Counted from the first letter of the stretch, positions 40,295-48,651 are shown. The stretch: DNA of 64,000 nucleotides from JALZMG01 sp963844175 (GCA_963844175.1 CAWJNE010000023.1:124001-188000), one strand, 5' to 3'. The notes: generated from the letters alone by a model not told the origin. Numbers and translations: made by a program.

Positions 40295-41820
40295 CCCGAG
40301 ATCCCGCGTTTGTGCACCCGCCGCCGGCCGGGCGGTCGCCAGCGAACAAACGCGGCCGGGCGCGATGGGGTCCGGCCGTCCTCGTCGTGGTGATCGCGCT
40401 GGTCCCGGCCATCGTGCTGGCCGGGATCTGGCGGTGGGCCGCCGGGCGGGCCGACGCCGCTGGTGCCTCGGCCTCGGCGGCCATGGAACCTCCGAGCCCG
40501 GCCGCGCCGCCCGCTCCGGCGCTGTCCACCCCGCTGCTCTCGTTCCGACGGGTGCCGGGCGCGATCGCCCGGGACATCAGCCGACCGGCGCTGCGCCAGG
40601 CGGTCGAGGAGTTCGGCGCCACGCTGAACGACACCTCGTGCGTCGCGGTGGCGCTGGATGGTGTACCGGTCGCCTCGGTCGGCGGCGACCGCCCGTTGAT
40701 CCCGGCCAGCAACCAGAAAGTGGCCATCGGCGCCGTTGCGCTCGAGGTGCTCGGACCCGATGCCGTGTACACGACCGAGGTGCGGTCCGGCCCAGTGTCG
40801 GACGGCGTCGTCGCCGGCGACCTCTACCTGGTCGGCGGCGGTGACCCGCTGCTCACCAGCAACGGCTTCCCCGTGCAGGACGACCAGTACCCCGTCACGA
40901 CGCCGACTTCGCTGGACGCTCTGGCCGACGGGGTGGTGGCCGCCGGGGTGCAGCGCATCGATGGCGCGATCATCGGCGACGCCAGCCGCTACGACGACGA
41001 GTGGTTCGTCCCGAGCTGGGACGAGGACATCCGCGAGGTCGAAGCCGGTCCCTACGACGCCCTGATGGTCAATGACGCCCGGCGGACCGGGAGCCCGGCC
41101 CGGGTGCCCGACCCGGCAATGGGCGCGGCCGAGGAGCTGGCGGCGTTGTTGGCCGACCGCGGCGTCGTCGTGGGAGGTGGCGCGGCGGCCGGTACCGCGC
41201 CCCCGGACGCCACGACCATCGCCTCGGTGACCTCGGCGCCGATGACCGCCGTCGTCGCCGAGCTGCTCGGGACCAGTGATGACAACACGGCCGAACTGCT
41301 CGTCAAGGAGCTCGGCGCCGTCGCCGGCACCGGCGGGACCCGGGCCGCCGGCCTCGAGGTCGTGCGTCAGACCCTCGAGTCGTGGGGCGTCGCGACGGCC
41401 ACCCTCGCCCTCGCCGACGGGTCCGGCCTGAGCAGCGACAACCGCCTGACGTGTGATGCGCTGGTCGCCGTCTTGGCCCGCGGCACGCCCGACGGCGCAC
41501 TGGGCGCAGGGCTCCCCGTGGCCGGCCGGTCGGGAACGCTGTCCGACGTGCTGACCGACTCACCGGTCGCCGGGCGGCTGCAGGGCAAGACGGGCACGCT
41601 CGGCAACCCACCGCTCGGTGTCGACCCGCCGGCGGTGAAGGCGCTGGCCGGCTACCTGCCCGTCGACGGCGGCGGGGCGATCGACTTCGCCCTGATCCTC
41701 AACAGCGCCGGCGAGGATCTCACCGTCGCCGAGGCCTACCTGCCGATCTGGGAGCGACTCGGCGAGGTGCTGGCCGCCCACCCGGCCGGTCCTCCGGTCG
41801 AGCAGCTCGGCCCGCGCTGA
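40291..41820 (+). CDS. dacB: D-alanyl-D-alanine carboxypeptidase/endopeptidase, PBP4 (S13) family
   Basis: About 509 residues from GTG 40291. It has a basic tail, one membrane anchor (residues about 28-48), a Pro/Ala linker and the S13 penicillin-binding domain. The catalytic motifs are SxxK as SNQK (140-143), SxN as SDDN and KTG in GKTGTL. It trims or opens peptidoglycan cross-links outside the membrane. The start is uncertain because palindrome copy 6 lies between the GTG and the transmembrane helix; in-frame GTG codons inside the helix would spoil the anchor. Confidence 0.85.
   Translation: MTRDPAFVHPPPAGRSPANKRGRARWGPAVLVVVIALVPAIVLAGIWRWAAGRADAAGASASAAMEPPSPAAPPAPALSTPLLSFRRVPGAIARDISRPALRQAVEEFGATLNDTSCVAVALDGVPVASVGGDRPLIPASNQKVAIGAVALEVLGPDAVYTTEVRSGPVSDGVVAGDLYLVGGGDPLLTSNGFPVQDDQYPVTTPTSLDALADGVVAAGVQRIDGAIIGDASRYDDEWFVPSWDEDIREVEAGPYDALMVNDARRTGSPARVPDPAMGAAEELAALLADRGVVVGGGAAAGTAPPDATTIASVTSAPMTAVVAELLGTSDDNTAELLVKELGAVAGTGGTRAAGLEVVRQTLESWGVATATLALADGSGLSSDNRLTCDALVAVLARGTPDGALGAGLPVAGRSGTLSDVLTDSPVAGRLQGKTGTLGNPPLGVDPPAVKALAGYLPVDGGGAIDFALILNSAGEDLTVAEAYLPIWERLGEVLAAHPAGPPVEQLGPR
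40306..40353. repeat. 48-bp intergenic palindrome, copy 6 (may be translated)
   Basis: Left arm GCGTTTGTGC, right arm GAACAAACGC. It starts 12 bases after the acyl-CoA synthetase stop. If dacB starts at GTG 40291, the whole copy is translated in frame as the N-terminal cytoplasmic tail. Confidence 0.9.
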
Positions 41821-41837
41821 CCGCGTACCGTGCGACG

Positions 41838-42461
41838 GTGGCGGTGCTGCGGATGTTCCCCCTCGGCAACGTGCTGTTGCCCGGCGGGCTCCTCCCGCTG
41901 CACGTCTTCGAGCCGCGGTACCGGCAGCTGGTGATCGACTGCCTCGCCGACGACGACGGCGAGCCCGAGTTCGGGGTGACGATGATCGAGCGGGGCTGGG
42001 AGGTGGGCGGCGGCGACACCCGTGCCGACGTCGGTGTGGTCGCCCGGATGGTGCAGGTCCAGGCCCTCGATGAGCACCGATACGCGCTGGTGGCCGTCGG
42101 CACACGACGGTTCCGCGTCAACGCGTGGCTGCCAGACGACCCCTATCCGGTCGCCGACGTCGACGACTGGCCCGACGAGGAGGCTGACGCCGATGGCTTG
42201 CGCGAGGGCGTCGAGGCGCTGCGCGACCGGATGCGCGGCGTACTCGAGCTGGCCGTGCGCACCGGCGACCTCGCGGAGATCCCCGAGCTCGAGGTCAGCG
42301 ACGATCCGCTCCTGGCGTCGTACCACCTCGCCGGGTTGGCGCCGATCGGCCCGGCCGACCGGTATCGCCTGCTCGTGGCCGTCTCTCCAGCGCAGCGGCT
42401 CGATGATCTCGGGACCGCGCTCGACGACGTCGAGGCCATGCTGCGGTTCCGCCTGAGCTGA
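41838..42461 (+). CDS. Lon N-terminal (substrate-binding) domain protein
   Basis: A 207-residue stand-alone LON substrate-binding domain. It opens MFPLGNVLLPGGLLPLHVFEPRYRQL (given here in family form), the hallmark of the PUA-like Lon N-domain, with no ATPase or protease part. Such proteins are common in Actinobacteria; the role is unproven. It starts at GTG 41838, 17 bp after dacB. Confidence 0.85.
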   Translation: MAVLRMFPLGNVLLPGGLLPLHVFEPRYRQLVIDCLADDDGEPEFGVTMIERGWEVGGGDTRADVGVVARMVQVQALDEHRYALVAVGTRRFRVNAWLPDDPYPVADVDDWPDEEADADGLREGVEALRDRMRGVLELAVRTGDLAEIPELEVSDDPLLASYHLAGLAPIGPADRYRLLVAVSPAQRLDDLGTALDDVEAMLRFRLS

Positions 42462-42465
42462 CCCG

Positions 42466-42479
42466 CCCGATCGGTCGGG
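42466..42479 (+). terminator. Small hairpin after the Lon-N gene
   Basis: CCCGA-TCGG-TCGGG, a 5-bp stem with a four-base loop just after the stop codon. Weak terminator candidate. Confidence 0.25.
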
Positions 42480-42488
42480 ATCGTCGGC

Positions 42489-42869
42489 GTGATAGATATG
42501 GCGCCCGTGACGACGACCGATCGACCGGATCGCGCCTTGAGGGGAGACCCTCGACCCGACGAGCAGGGATCCGTCGGCGACGTCGTCGATCTCGTCAAGA
42601 CGTACGCCAAGCAGGAGACGATCGGGCCGCTGCGCGGCGCCGGGAAGTGGCTGGGGCTCGGCGCCGCGGGGGCATTTCTGCTCGGGCTCGGTCTCGTCAT
42701 CGTGCTGCTCGGGTTGCTGCGCCTCGTCCAGGCCGAGTGGGATCGAGCGGCCACCGGCGCGCTGTCGTGGCTCTCGTACCTGGTCGTGCTCGTGGTCACC
42801 CTGGTGCTGCTGATCGTTGTGCTCAAGCGGATCAGCCGCGACAGCCTGAACCGGCCCGAGCAGGACTAG
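42489..42869 (+). CDS. Two-helix membrane protein (phage-holin/DUF1469-like layout)
   Basis: A 126-residue protein. A polar N-terminal part ending VGDVVDLVKTYAKQET is followed by two transmembrane helices (about 53-78 and 92-113) and a short basic tail. This is the layout of the small actinobacterial phage-holin-superfamily/DUF1469 proteins. The start may be GTG 42489 or ATG 42498. It is followed at short distance by two more small membrane genes; together they lead into the tRNA-modification run. Confidence 0.6.
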   Translation: MIDMAPVTTTDRPDRALRGDPRPDEQGSVGDVVDLVKTYAKQETIGPLRGAGKWLGLGAAGAFLLGLGLVIVLLGLLRLVQAEWDRAATGALSWLSYLVVLVVTLVLLIVVLKRISRDSLNRPEQD

Positions 42870-42884
42870 GGAGGGTTCGACCAC

Positions 42885-43112
42885 ATGGCAAAGCAAGCGA
42901 CGGAGGCCCCGCCGAGGAAGATCACCCGCGAGGACCTCGAGCGAGGCTTCCGGGGCTTACAGGGTGAGGTCAAGGAGAAGGTCGACGAGCAGCGCAGCAA
43001 GCTCGTCATGGCGGCCACTGTCGGCGGTGTGATCGTGGTGCTGCTGGTGTTCCTGTTCGGTCGGCGTAGCGGCCGGAAGAAGAACACCTACGTCGAGATC
43101 CGGCGGGTCTGA
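42885..43112 (+). CDS. Small single-pass membrane protein
   Basis: A 75-residue protein with a charged helical N-terminus (ITREDLERGFRGLQGEVKE), one transmembrane helix (LVMAATVGGVIVVLLVFLFG) and a basic RRSGRKKNTY tail. No family recognised. It probably belongs to one operon with the flanking small genes. Confidence 0.6.
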   Translation: MAKQATEAPPRKITREDLERGFRGLQGEVKEKVDEQRSKLVMAATVGGVIVVLLVFLFGRRSGRKKNTYVEIRRV

Positions 43113-43113
43113 C

Positions 43114-43347
43114 GTGGGAGTCCTCGCTCGTCGGTTCCCGGTGCTCTCGCCGGCGCTGTTCATCCGGCGCAAGGCGATCGCTCAGGGGTTCTTCGGCGAA
43201 AACCGGATCTGGCGGATCATCGGCGTGCTCATCGTGGCGCGGATGGTGCTGAACAAGGTGATGGGCAAGGGTGCGCAGACGGTCGCCATCGAGCGACTCG
43301 AGCCGGGCCAGCGGATCATCCTGACGGGCCTGCGGATCGACGAGTGA
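43114..43347 (+). CDS. Small hypothetical protein
   Basis: A 77-residue protein from GTG 43114, one base after the preceding stop. It has a central hydrophobic helix (IWRIIGVLIVARMVL) and a strand-like C-terminus (TVAIERLEPGQRIILTGLRI). No family recognised. It overlaps the next start by 4 nt (GTGA). Confidence 0.55.
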   Translation: MGVLARRFPVLSPALFIRRKAIAQGFFGENRIWRIIGVLIVARMVLNKVMGKGAQTVAIERLEPGQRIILTGLRIDE

Positions 43348-43541
43348 AGGTCCTGCTGCGCAACCCGCGGCGGGAGATCGAGATCCACGGCACCCGCACG
43401 GTGCAACGGCTGCTCGACCAGTTGAGCCTGAACCGTGAGGCCCACCTCGTCATCCGCAACGGTGAGCTGGTGCCGGGCGACGGCCGGTTGAACGACGAGG
43501 ACGTGATCGAGGTACGGCCCGTGATCTCCGGTGGGACATGA
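43344..43541 (+). CDS. ThiS/MoaD/TtuB-like ubiquitin-fold protein
   Basis: A 65-residue beta-grasp protein. The pattern VLLRNPRREIEIHG, TVQRLLDQLSLNREAHLVIRNG (read in two parts) and DEDVIEVRPVISGGT matches small sulfur-carrier and ubiquitin-like proteins. The C-terminus is Gly-Gly-Thr, so one residue follows the usual Gly-Gly. It overlaps the start of a TtuA-like gene by 4 nt; in Thermus, TtuB carries sulfur for TtuA. I infer it is the sulfur carrier for the neighbouring tRNA thiolase. Removal of the last Thr may be needed before activation. Confidence 0.7.
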   Translation: MKVLLRNPRREIEIHGTRTVQRLLDQLSLNREAHLVIRNGELVPGDGRLNDEDVIEVRPVISGGT

Positions 43542-44485
43542 GCAAGTGCCGCGTCTGCCGCGGACCGGCGATCATCGACCTGCCGCGGCACAACGCCAAC
43601 TTCTGCGCCGAACACCTGCAGCAGTTGTGCCGGCGGCAGGTCGAGAAGGCCATCGCCGACCACTCGATGCTCGAGCCGGGGGATCGTGTGCTCGTCGCGG
43701 TCAGCGGCGGCAAGGACTCGCTGGCCGTGTGGGACCTGCTCGTCGAGCTGGGGTACGAGACGGAGGGCGTGTACATCGGCCTCGGCATCGGCGTGTACAG
43801 CGACGACAGCGGGCGGTACGCCTCCGAGTTCGCGTCCGCGAGGGGGCTGCAGCTGCGCACGATCGACCTGCGTCACGAGCACGGCTACGACGTGCCGACG
43901 GCGGCGCGGGCGACCCGTCGGGTGCCGTGCTCGGCGTGCGGGATGTCGAAGCGGCACCTCTTCGACGCCGCCGCCCGTGACGGCGGGTTCGATGCCGTCG
44001 CCACCGGCCACAACCTCGACGACGAAGCGGCGGTGCTGCTCGGCAACACCCTGCACTGGGATATCGACTACCTGGCCCGGCAGCTGCCGTGCCTGCCGGC
44101 GACGGCAGGGTTCCCGCGCAAGGTCAAGCCGCTCGTCCGGCTCACGGAGCGCGAGACGGCAGCGTGGTGCATCACCCGCGGCATCGACTACCAGGTCGAG
44201 GAGTGCCCGATGGCGGCGGGCAACCGCCATCTCGGGTACAAGGCGGCGTTGAACGGGCTGGAGGCCGGGTCACCCGGGACGAAGGCGGCGTTCTACCTCG
44301 GCTTCCTGGAGCGCATGGCGCCGCTGCTCGTCGGCCGGTCGCGGGCCGCCGCAGAGGGACTGCGGGAGTGCGTGAACTGCGGGGCGCCGACGACCACCGA
44401 GGTGTGCGCGTTCTGCCGGCTGGTCGAGGTGGCCGCGGCGCACGAGCCCGTGACGGTGGACATGATCGCTCGCCGTGGCCGCTGA
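43538..44485 (+). CDS. TtuA/TtcA-type tRNA 2-thiolation enzyme
   Basis: A 315-residue PP-loop ATPase. It has an N-terminal zinc finger (CRVC, then CAEH), the PP-loop SGGKDSLAVWDLL, the catalytic-region CSACGMSKRHLF, GHNLDDEAAVLLGN and a C-terminal zinc finger (CVNCG ... CAFC). Two zinc fingers and this layout mark the TtuA/Ncs6 group, which thiolates a tRNA uridine or T54. Together with the ubiquitin-like gene just upstream and a tRNA methylase downstream it forms a tRNA-modification operon. Confidence 0.85.
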   Translation: MSKCRVCRGPAIIDLPRHNANFCAEHLQQLCRRQVEKAIADHSMLEPGDRVLVAVSGGKDSLAVWDLLVELGYETEGVYIGLGIGVYSDDSGRYASEFASARGLQLRTIDLRHEHGYDVPTAARATRRVPCSACGMSKRHLFDAAARDGGFDAVATGHNLDDEAAVLLGNTLHWDIDYLARQLPCLPATAGFPRKVKPLVRLTERETAAWCITRGIDYQVEECPMAAGNRHLGYKAALNGLEAGSPGTKAAFYLGFLERMAPLLVGRSRAAAEGLRECVNCGAPTTTEVCAFCRLVEVAAAHEPVTVDMIARRGR

Positions 44486-45254
44486 TCCCCTGCGGGTCGG
44501 GGAGCGCGTCCTGTTGCTCGACACGAAACGTCGGCGCTACCTCGTGCAGCTGACGGAGGCGGGGGAGTTCCACAGCCACGCCGGGTTCGTCCCCCACACC
44601 GCGCTGGTCGGCGTGGACGAAGGGACCGTCGTGCGATCGACGCGGGGCGCCGAATACACGGTGCTGCGCCCGACGCTCGAGGACTTCGTGCTGGAGATGC
44701 CGCGCGGCGCGCAGGTCATCTACCCGAAGGACCTGGCACCGATCTGCATGCTCGCCGACATCGGCCCGGGGATGCGGGTGTTCGAGTCGGGGGTCGGTTC
44801 GGGGGCGCTGTCGATGACGATGTTGCGCGCCGGCGCCGACGTCGTCGGTTACGAGCTACGGGAGGATTTCGCCAACCGGGCCCGGAGCAACGTGCGGAGC
44901 TTCCTCGGGGAGGACGCCCTCGGGCGGTACGCCGTCGAGCTGCGCGACAGCTACGACGGCATCGACGCCGCTGCGGCGGCGTTCGATCGGGTGGTGCTCG
45001 ACCTGCCCGAGCCGTGGCGGGTGGTGCCGCACGCCGAGGGGGTGCTGCGGGCGGGAGGGATCCTCGTCGCCTACACGCCGTCGATCGTGCAGGCGGCCCA
45101 GGCCCGTGAGGCCTTGCGGGGCAAGTGGATCGACGCTCGGACGCTCGAGGTCCTGCACCGGACGTGGCATGTCGAGGGGCAGGCGGTGCGGCCGGACCAC
45201 CGCATGGTCGCCCACACGGGCTTCCTCACGTGCGCCCGGTTCCTCGGCCGTTGA
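44475..45254 (+). CDS. trmI: tRNA (adenine-58-N1)-methyltransferase TrmI
   Basis: A 259-residue class I methyltransferase like mycobacterial Rv2118c. The N-terminal RNA-binding beta domain is followed by the SAM site VFESGVGSGALSMTMLRAG, and DRVVLDLPEPW near the active site. It makes m1A58 in tRNA. The first 11 bases overlap the TtuA-like gene. In many Actinobacteria this gene lies just upstream of the proteasome ATPase, as it does here. Confidence 0.9.
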   Translation: MAADPLRVGERVLLLDTKRRRYLVQLTEAGEFHSHAGFVPHTALVGVDEGTVVRSTRGAEYTVLRPTLEDFVLEMPRGAQVIYPKDLAPICMLADIGPGMRVFESGVGSGALSMTMLRAGADVVGYELREDFANRARSNVRSFLGEDALGRYAVELRDSYDGIDAAAAAFDRVVLDLPEPWRVVPHAEGVLRAGGILVAYTPSIVQAAQAREALRGKWIDARTLEVLHRTWHVEGQAVRPDHRMVAHTGFLTCARFLGR

Positions 45255-45259
45255 CCGCT

Positions 45260-45307
45260 GCGTTTGTTCAGCGGGTGACGGCCGAGCGACCGCCGCCGCA
45301 CAAACGC
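45260..45307. repeat. 48-bp intergenic palindrome, copy 7
   Basis: Left arm GCGTTTGTTC, right arm GCACAAACGC. It starts 6 bases after the trmI stop, between converging trmI and the ferredoxin gene. Confidence 0.9.
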
Positions 45308-45347
45308 TCGAGGATCGGGTCGTCGGCGGCGAGCGGGTGAGGCCGGA

Positions 45348-45593
45348 TCAGGGCTCGATGTAGATGCACTCCCCGGGGCACTCCTCGGCGGACTCGATCA
45401 CCGCGTCGAGTTGGCCATCCGGGATGTTGGCCAGGCCCTCGGCACCCTGCGGGTTGCCCTTGGCGGTGGCGTAGATCGTGCTGCCTTCCTTGACGTAGGC
45501 CAGGCCGTCGTCGAGCAGCGTGAACACGTCGGGTGCGATCTCCTCGCACAGCCCGTCGCCGGTGCACAGATCCTGATCGATCCAGACCTTCAT
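45348..45593 (-). CDS. Small ferredoxin (3Fe-4S type)
   Basis: An 81-residue ferredoxin. Cysteines at 10, 16 and 72 (CTGDGLC ... ECPGEC) give the C-x5-C-xn-C-P pattern of 3Fe-4S ferredoxins, with an additional Cys76. Electron carrier, often a partner of cytochromes P450; none lies in the window. Convergent with trmI and divergent from the proteasome ATPase gene. Confidence 0.82.
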   Translation of the reverse strand: MKVWIDQDLCTGDGLCEEIAPDVFTLLDDGLAYVKEGSTIYATAKGNPQGAEGLANIPDGQLDAVIESAEECPGECIYIEP

Positions 45594-45787
45594 GGTGATC
45601 CTTCGCTCCTTGGGAGTTCGATGCCCACGACTTTACCCGGTCTGCGGCGTGGAAACGTGATGTGTCGCCCGCCTTGCGTTTGTGCGTCGAGCGTCGGCGT
45701 GGCGACGCTCGGCGCACAAACGTGGTGCCGGTAAGCCTCCGACCCGACGCAGATGGCCGCGTGTAGCGTCAGGAGCGATCGATCCCG
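45594..45787. promoter_or_regulatory. Divergent promoter region, ferredoxin / arc
   Basis: No gene. It must contain the promoters of both divergent genes and holds palindrome copy 8 near its middle. AGGAG at about 45769 and AAGGAGG at 45798 are competing ribosome sites for arc. Confidence 0.4.
45676..45723. repeat. 48-bp intergenic palindrome, copy 8 (longest perfect stem)
   Basis: Arms GCGTTTGTGC and GCACAAACGT. This copy can pair from end to end: 21 base pairs (allowing two G-U) around a 6-base GCGTGG loop. It lies in a divergent promoter region, not after a stop codon. Confidence 0.9.
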
Positions 45788-47506
45788 ATGGATCCGCAAG
45801 GAGGCGGCGTGCCCGACGAGTCACCCGACGCAGCCCAGGTGGAGGCGCTGCTCGAGGAGATCGCCCACCTGCGCGGTCGATTGGCCGACGCGCCCAAACG
45901 GGTGCGGGCGTTGGAGGAGCGGCTGCTCGAGACGAAGGGCCAGCTGGCTCAGGCCGTGGCCCAGAACGAGAAGCTCAGCTACACCCTGCGTGAAGCGCGC
46001 GAGCACATCGCCACCTTGCGTGACGAGGTCGACAAGCTCACGCAGCCACCCTCGGCCTACGGCGTGGTCGTCGGCAAGAACGAAGACGGCACCGTGGACA
46101 TCCTCACGAGCGGCCGCAAGATGAAGGTGGCGACCCATCCCGACATCGACCTCGACGCGCTCGATCGAGGGAGCGAAGTCGTCCTCAACGAGAGCTTCAA
46201 CGTCGTCCTCGCCCGCAATCCGGAGGCCACCGGCGAGGTGGTCACCGTGAAGGAGCTGATGGACGACGGTGTCCGCGCGCTGGTCATCGGCCGTGCCGAC
46301 GAGGAGCGCGTCTGCGAGCTCGCCGACGCGCTGCGCGGCACGCACCTGCGGGCGGGCGACTCCATGCGCCTGGACCCGCGGTCCAACCTGCTGCTGGAGA
46401 AGCTGCCGCGGCCGGAGGTCGAGGACCTGCTGCTCGAAGAGGTGCCGGACATCTCCTACGCCGACATCGGCGGGCTCGACGACCAGATCGAGCAGATCGC
46501 CGATGCCGTCGAGTTGCCGTTCCTCCACCAGGACCTGTTCGCCGAGCACCGGCTGCCGGCGCCGAAGGGGATCCTGCTGTACGGCCCGCCGGGCTGCGGC
46601 AAGACGCTGATCGCCAAGGCCGTCGCCAACAGCCTGGCCAAGAAGGTGGCGGCGTCGACCGGCGACGAGAAGGGCCGCAGCTACTTCATCAACATCAAGG
46701 GCCCGGAGCTGCTCAACAAGTACGTCGGTGAGACCGAGCGGCAGATCCGGCTCGTGTTCCAGCGGGCGCGGGAGAAGAGCGAAGAGGGATGGCCGGTCAT
46801 CGTGTTCTTCGACGAGATGGACTCGATGTTCCGCACCCGCGGGTCGGGGATCAGCTCGGACATGGAGTCGACGATCGTGCCGCAGCTGCTGGCCGAGATC
46901 GACGGCGTCGAGGGACTGCGCAACGTCATCGTGATCGGGGCCACGAACCGGGAGGACCTGATCGATCCAGCCATCCTGCGTCCGGGCCGGCTGGACGTGA
47001 AGATCAAGATCGAGCGGCCCAACGGCGCGGCCGCGACGCAGATCTTCGCCCAGTACCTGACGAACGAGATCCCCATCGCCGCCGGCCAAGCCGTGCCCGA
47101 GATGATCGACTCGACCGTCGCCGAGATGTACCGAGAGGACGACGCCAACCGGTTCCTCGAGGTCACGTACGCCAACGGCGACAAGGAGATCCTGTACTAC
47201 AAGGACTTCGCGTCGGGAGCAATGATCGAGAACATCGTGCGGCGGGCGAAGAAGCTGGCGATCAAGCGGGTCATCGGTGGCGGCGCGCGTGGTGTGCAGC
47301 TCGACGACCTGCTGGCGTCGATCAAGCAGGAGTACAAGGAGCACGAGGACCTGCCGAACACGACGAACCCCGATGACTGGGCGAAGATCTCCGGCAAGAA
47401 GGGCGAGCGCATCGTGTTCATCAGGACCCTCGTCAACGAGGGCCGCGAGGACGACCCGATGGGCGGCCGGGCCATCGAACGAGTGGCGACGGGTCAGTAC
47501 TTGTAG
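45788..47506 (+). CDS. arc: Proteasome-associated ATPase ARC/Mpa
   Basis: A 572-residue AAA ATPase that unfolds pupylated proteins for the 20S proteasome. An N-terminal coiled coil (about 15-85) is the Pup-binding part. Two OB-type domains follow (about 88-215), then the AAA module with Walker A GPPGCGKT (266-273), Walker B VIVFFDEMDS and ILRPGRLD. The C-terminus ends GQYL, the proteasome-docking motif. The start is ATG 45788 or, with the stronger AAGGAGG just upstream, GTG 45809. Clustered with dop, pup, prcBA and pafA. Confidence 0.95.
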   Translation: MDPQGGGVPDESPDAAQVEALLEEIAHLRGRLADAPKRVRALEERLLETKGQLAQAVAQNEKLSYTLREAREHIATLRDEVDKLTQPPSAYGVVVGKNEDGTVDILTSGRKMKVATHPDIDLDALDRGSEVVLNESFNVVLARNPEATGEVVTVKELMDDGVRALVIGRADEERVCELADALRGTHLRAGDSMRLDPRSNLLLEKLPRPEVEDLLLEEVPDISYADIGGLDDQIEQIADAVELPFLHQDLFAEHRLPAPKGILLYGPPGCGKTLIAKAVANSLAKKVAASTGDEKGRSYFINIKGPELLNKYVGETERQIRLVFQRAREKSEEGWPVIVFFDEMDSMFRTRGSGISSDMESTIVPQLLAEIDGVEGLRNVIVIGATNREDLIDPAILRPGRLDVKIKIERPNGAAATQIFAQYLTNEIPIAAGQAVPEMIDSTVAEMYREDDANRFLEVTYANGDKEILYYKDFASGAMIENIVRRAKKLAIKRVIGGGARGVQLDDLLASIKQEYKEHEDLPNTTNPDDWAKISGKKGERIVFIRTLVNEGREDDPMGGRAIERVATGQYL

Positions 47507-47508
47507 CC

Positions 47509-47556
47509 ACGTTTGTGCGTTGACCGCCGGCCGGCGGTCGTCGGTCGCACAAACGC
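47509..47556. repeat. 48-bp intergenic palindrome, copy 9
   Basis: Arms ACGTTTGTGC and GCACAAACGC. It starts 3 bases after the arc stop, between converging arc and the AbiEi-like gene. The inner CG pair on the right is shifted by one base. Confidence 0.9.
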
Positions 47557-47573
47557 GACTGGGCGCAGAGGCC

Positions 47574-48518
47574 TCAGCGGGGGAGGTCCCACTGGCCCGA
47601 GGCCCGGTCGTAGAAGCGAGCCAGCCACCGCTCGATCTCGGCGTCCGACATGACGGCCGTGAAGTGCAGCCCGATCCATCCACGTTCGATCAGGCCGTTG
47701 CGCTTGCGGACGTCGTGATCCAGGTCGGATCGGAACCGGTGGCAGCCGAAGCCGTCGCCTTCGAGGTACACCTTGACGTCCGGGTAGGCAAAGTCGAGTC
47801 GCACGGAGTAGTCGCCGTCGCGCACGATGTGCTGGTTGACGGGCGAGGGGAAGCGCTTGCGGCGGATGACTCGGAGCAGCCGCGACTCGAGCTCGGACTC
47901 GCCGGGGTCCCACGAGTCGAGCCGGGCCGACGTGACGATGCGCAACACGCGCACGGAACGCCCGGGCGCCGGGCGCAGGAGCTCGACCCGCTCGGCCAAC
48001 TGCCGCATCGTGATCAGTCGGCGCCGCAGGAACTCGTCGATCAGCTTTCCCGTCCCGTCGACGCCGAGCCTGGAGCTCATGTCGATCACGGTGCGCAGCG
48101 GCGAGGTGACCGCAAGGCCGGCTCGCTCCCTCACGTCGCCGGCTTCCCACGTGCCGGACCGATGTCCGCGCACGCCCTCGAGTCGTACGTGGCGGAGCAG
48201 TGGGGCGGCGACTTCGATGAAGGCGTTGTCGCGCCGCCACCGGCGGTGGACCGACTTCGGCAGCTCGATGCCATACAGCCGCACGGCGCTGGCATGTGAC
48301 ACGACGACTCCAGCGCCGGCGGCGATCGACGCGATCCGCACCGCTTGGCGCCACGAGGGCGGGACACCGGCGATCTGCACGACCCCGCGTCGACACCTGC
48401 GGTAGCGACCCTGTGTCCGCCGTCGGCTGATCTGTCCCGTGCTCAACCCGGTCCGCCGGGCGAACCGCACGCTGACCACCCCGTCCTGCCGCTCCGCTAC
48501 ATCCTCCAATGTCCTCAC
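47574..48518 (-). CDS. AbiEi-antitoxin-domain / DUF559-like protein
   Basis: A 314-residue protein. The N-terminal 50 or so residues (LEDVAERQDGVVSVRFARRTG ... GVVQIAGVP, abbreviated) match the AbiEi_4 winged-helix domain found at the front of many actinobacterial proteins. The C-terminal part (VRLDFAYPDVKVYLEGDGF, followed by RNGLIERGWIGLHF) resembles the DUF559 restriction-endonuclease-like fold. GTG 48518 is preceded by GAGGGG and is preferred over the open frame to 48707, which covers palindrome copy 10. No toxin gene is adjacent. It interrupts the arc-dop order. Confidence 0.7.
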   Translation of the reverse strand: MRTLEDVAERQDGVVSVRFARRTGLSTGQISRRRTQGRYRRCRRGVVQIAGVPPSWRQAVRIASIAAGAGVVVSHASAVRLYGIELPKSVHRRWRRDNAFIEVAAPLLRHVRLEGVRGHRSGTWEAGDVRERAGLAVTSPLRTVIDMSSRLGVDGTGKLIDEFLRRRLITMRQLAERVELLRPAPGRSVRVLRIVTSARLDSWDPGESELESRLLRVIRRKRFPSPVNQHIVRDGDYSVRLDFAYPDVKVYLEGDGFGCHRFRSDLDHDVRKRNGLIERGWIGLHFTAVMSDAEIERWLARFYDRASGQWDLPR

Positions 48519-48534
48519 CGTTCGACCCCTCACC

Positions 48535-48582
48535 GCGTACGCGCACTCGTCACCGGCCGGCGCAGAGCCGGCGAACAATCGG
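48535..48582. repeat. Probable degenerate 48-bp palindrome
   Basis: Same 48-bp length and spacing with eroded arms: GCGTACGCGC on the left and GAACAATCGG on the right, and a GCCGG-rich centre. Could be coincidence. Confidence 0.35.
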
Positions 48583-48651
48583 GGGAGTCGGTGGTGGGGA
48601 CGGTACGACGGGGGTGTCACGGCAACCGGGCGTCGGGTCATCGACCCGTCG

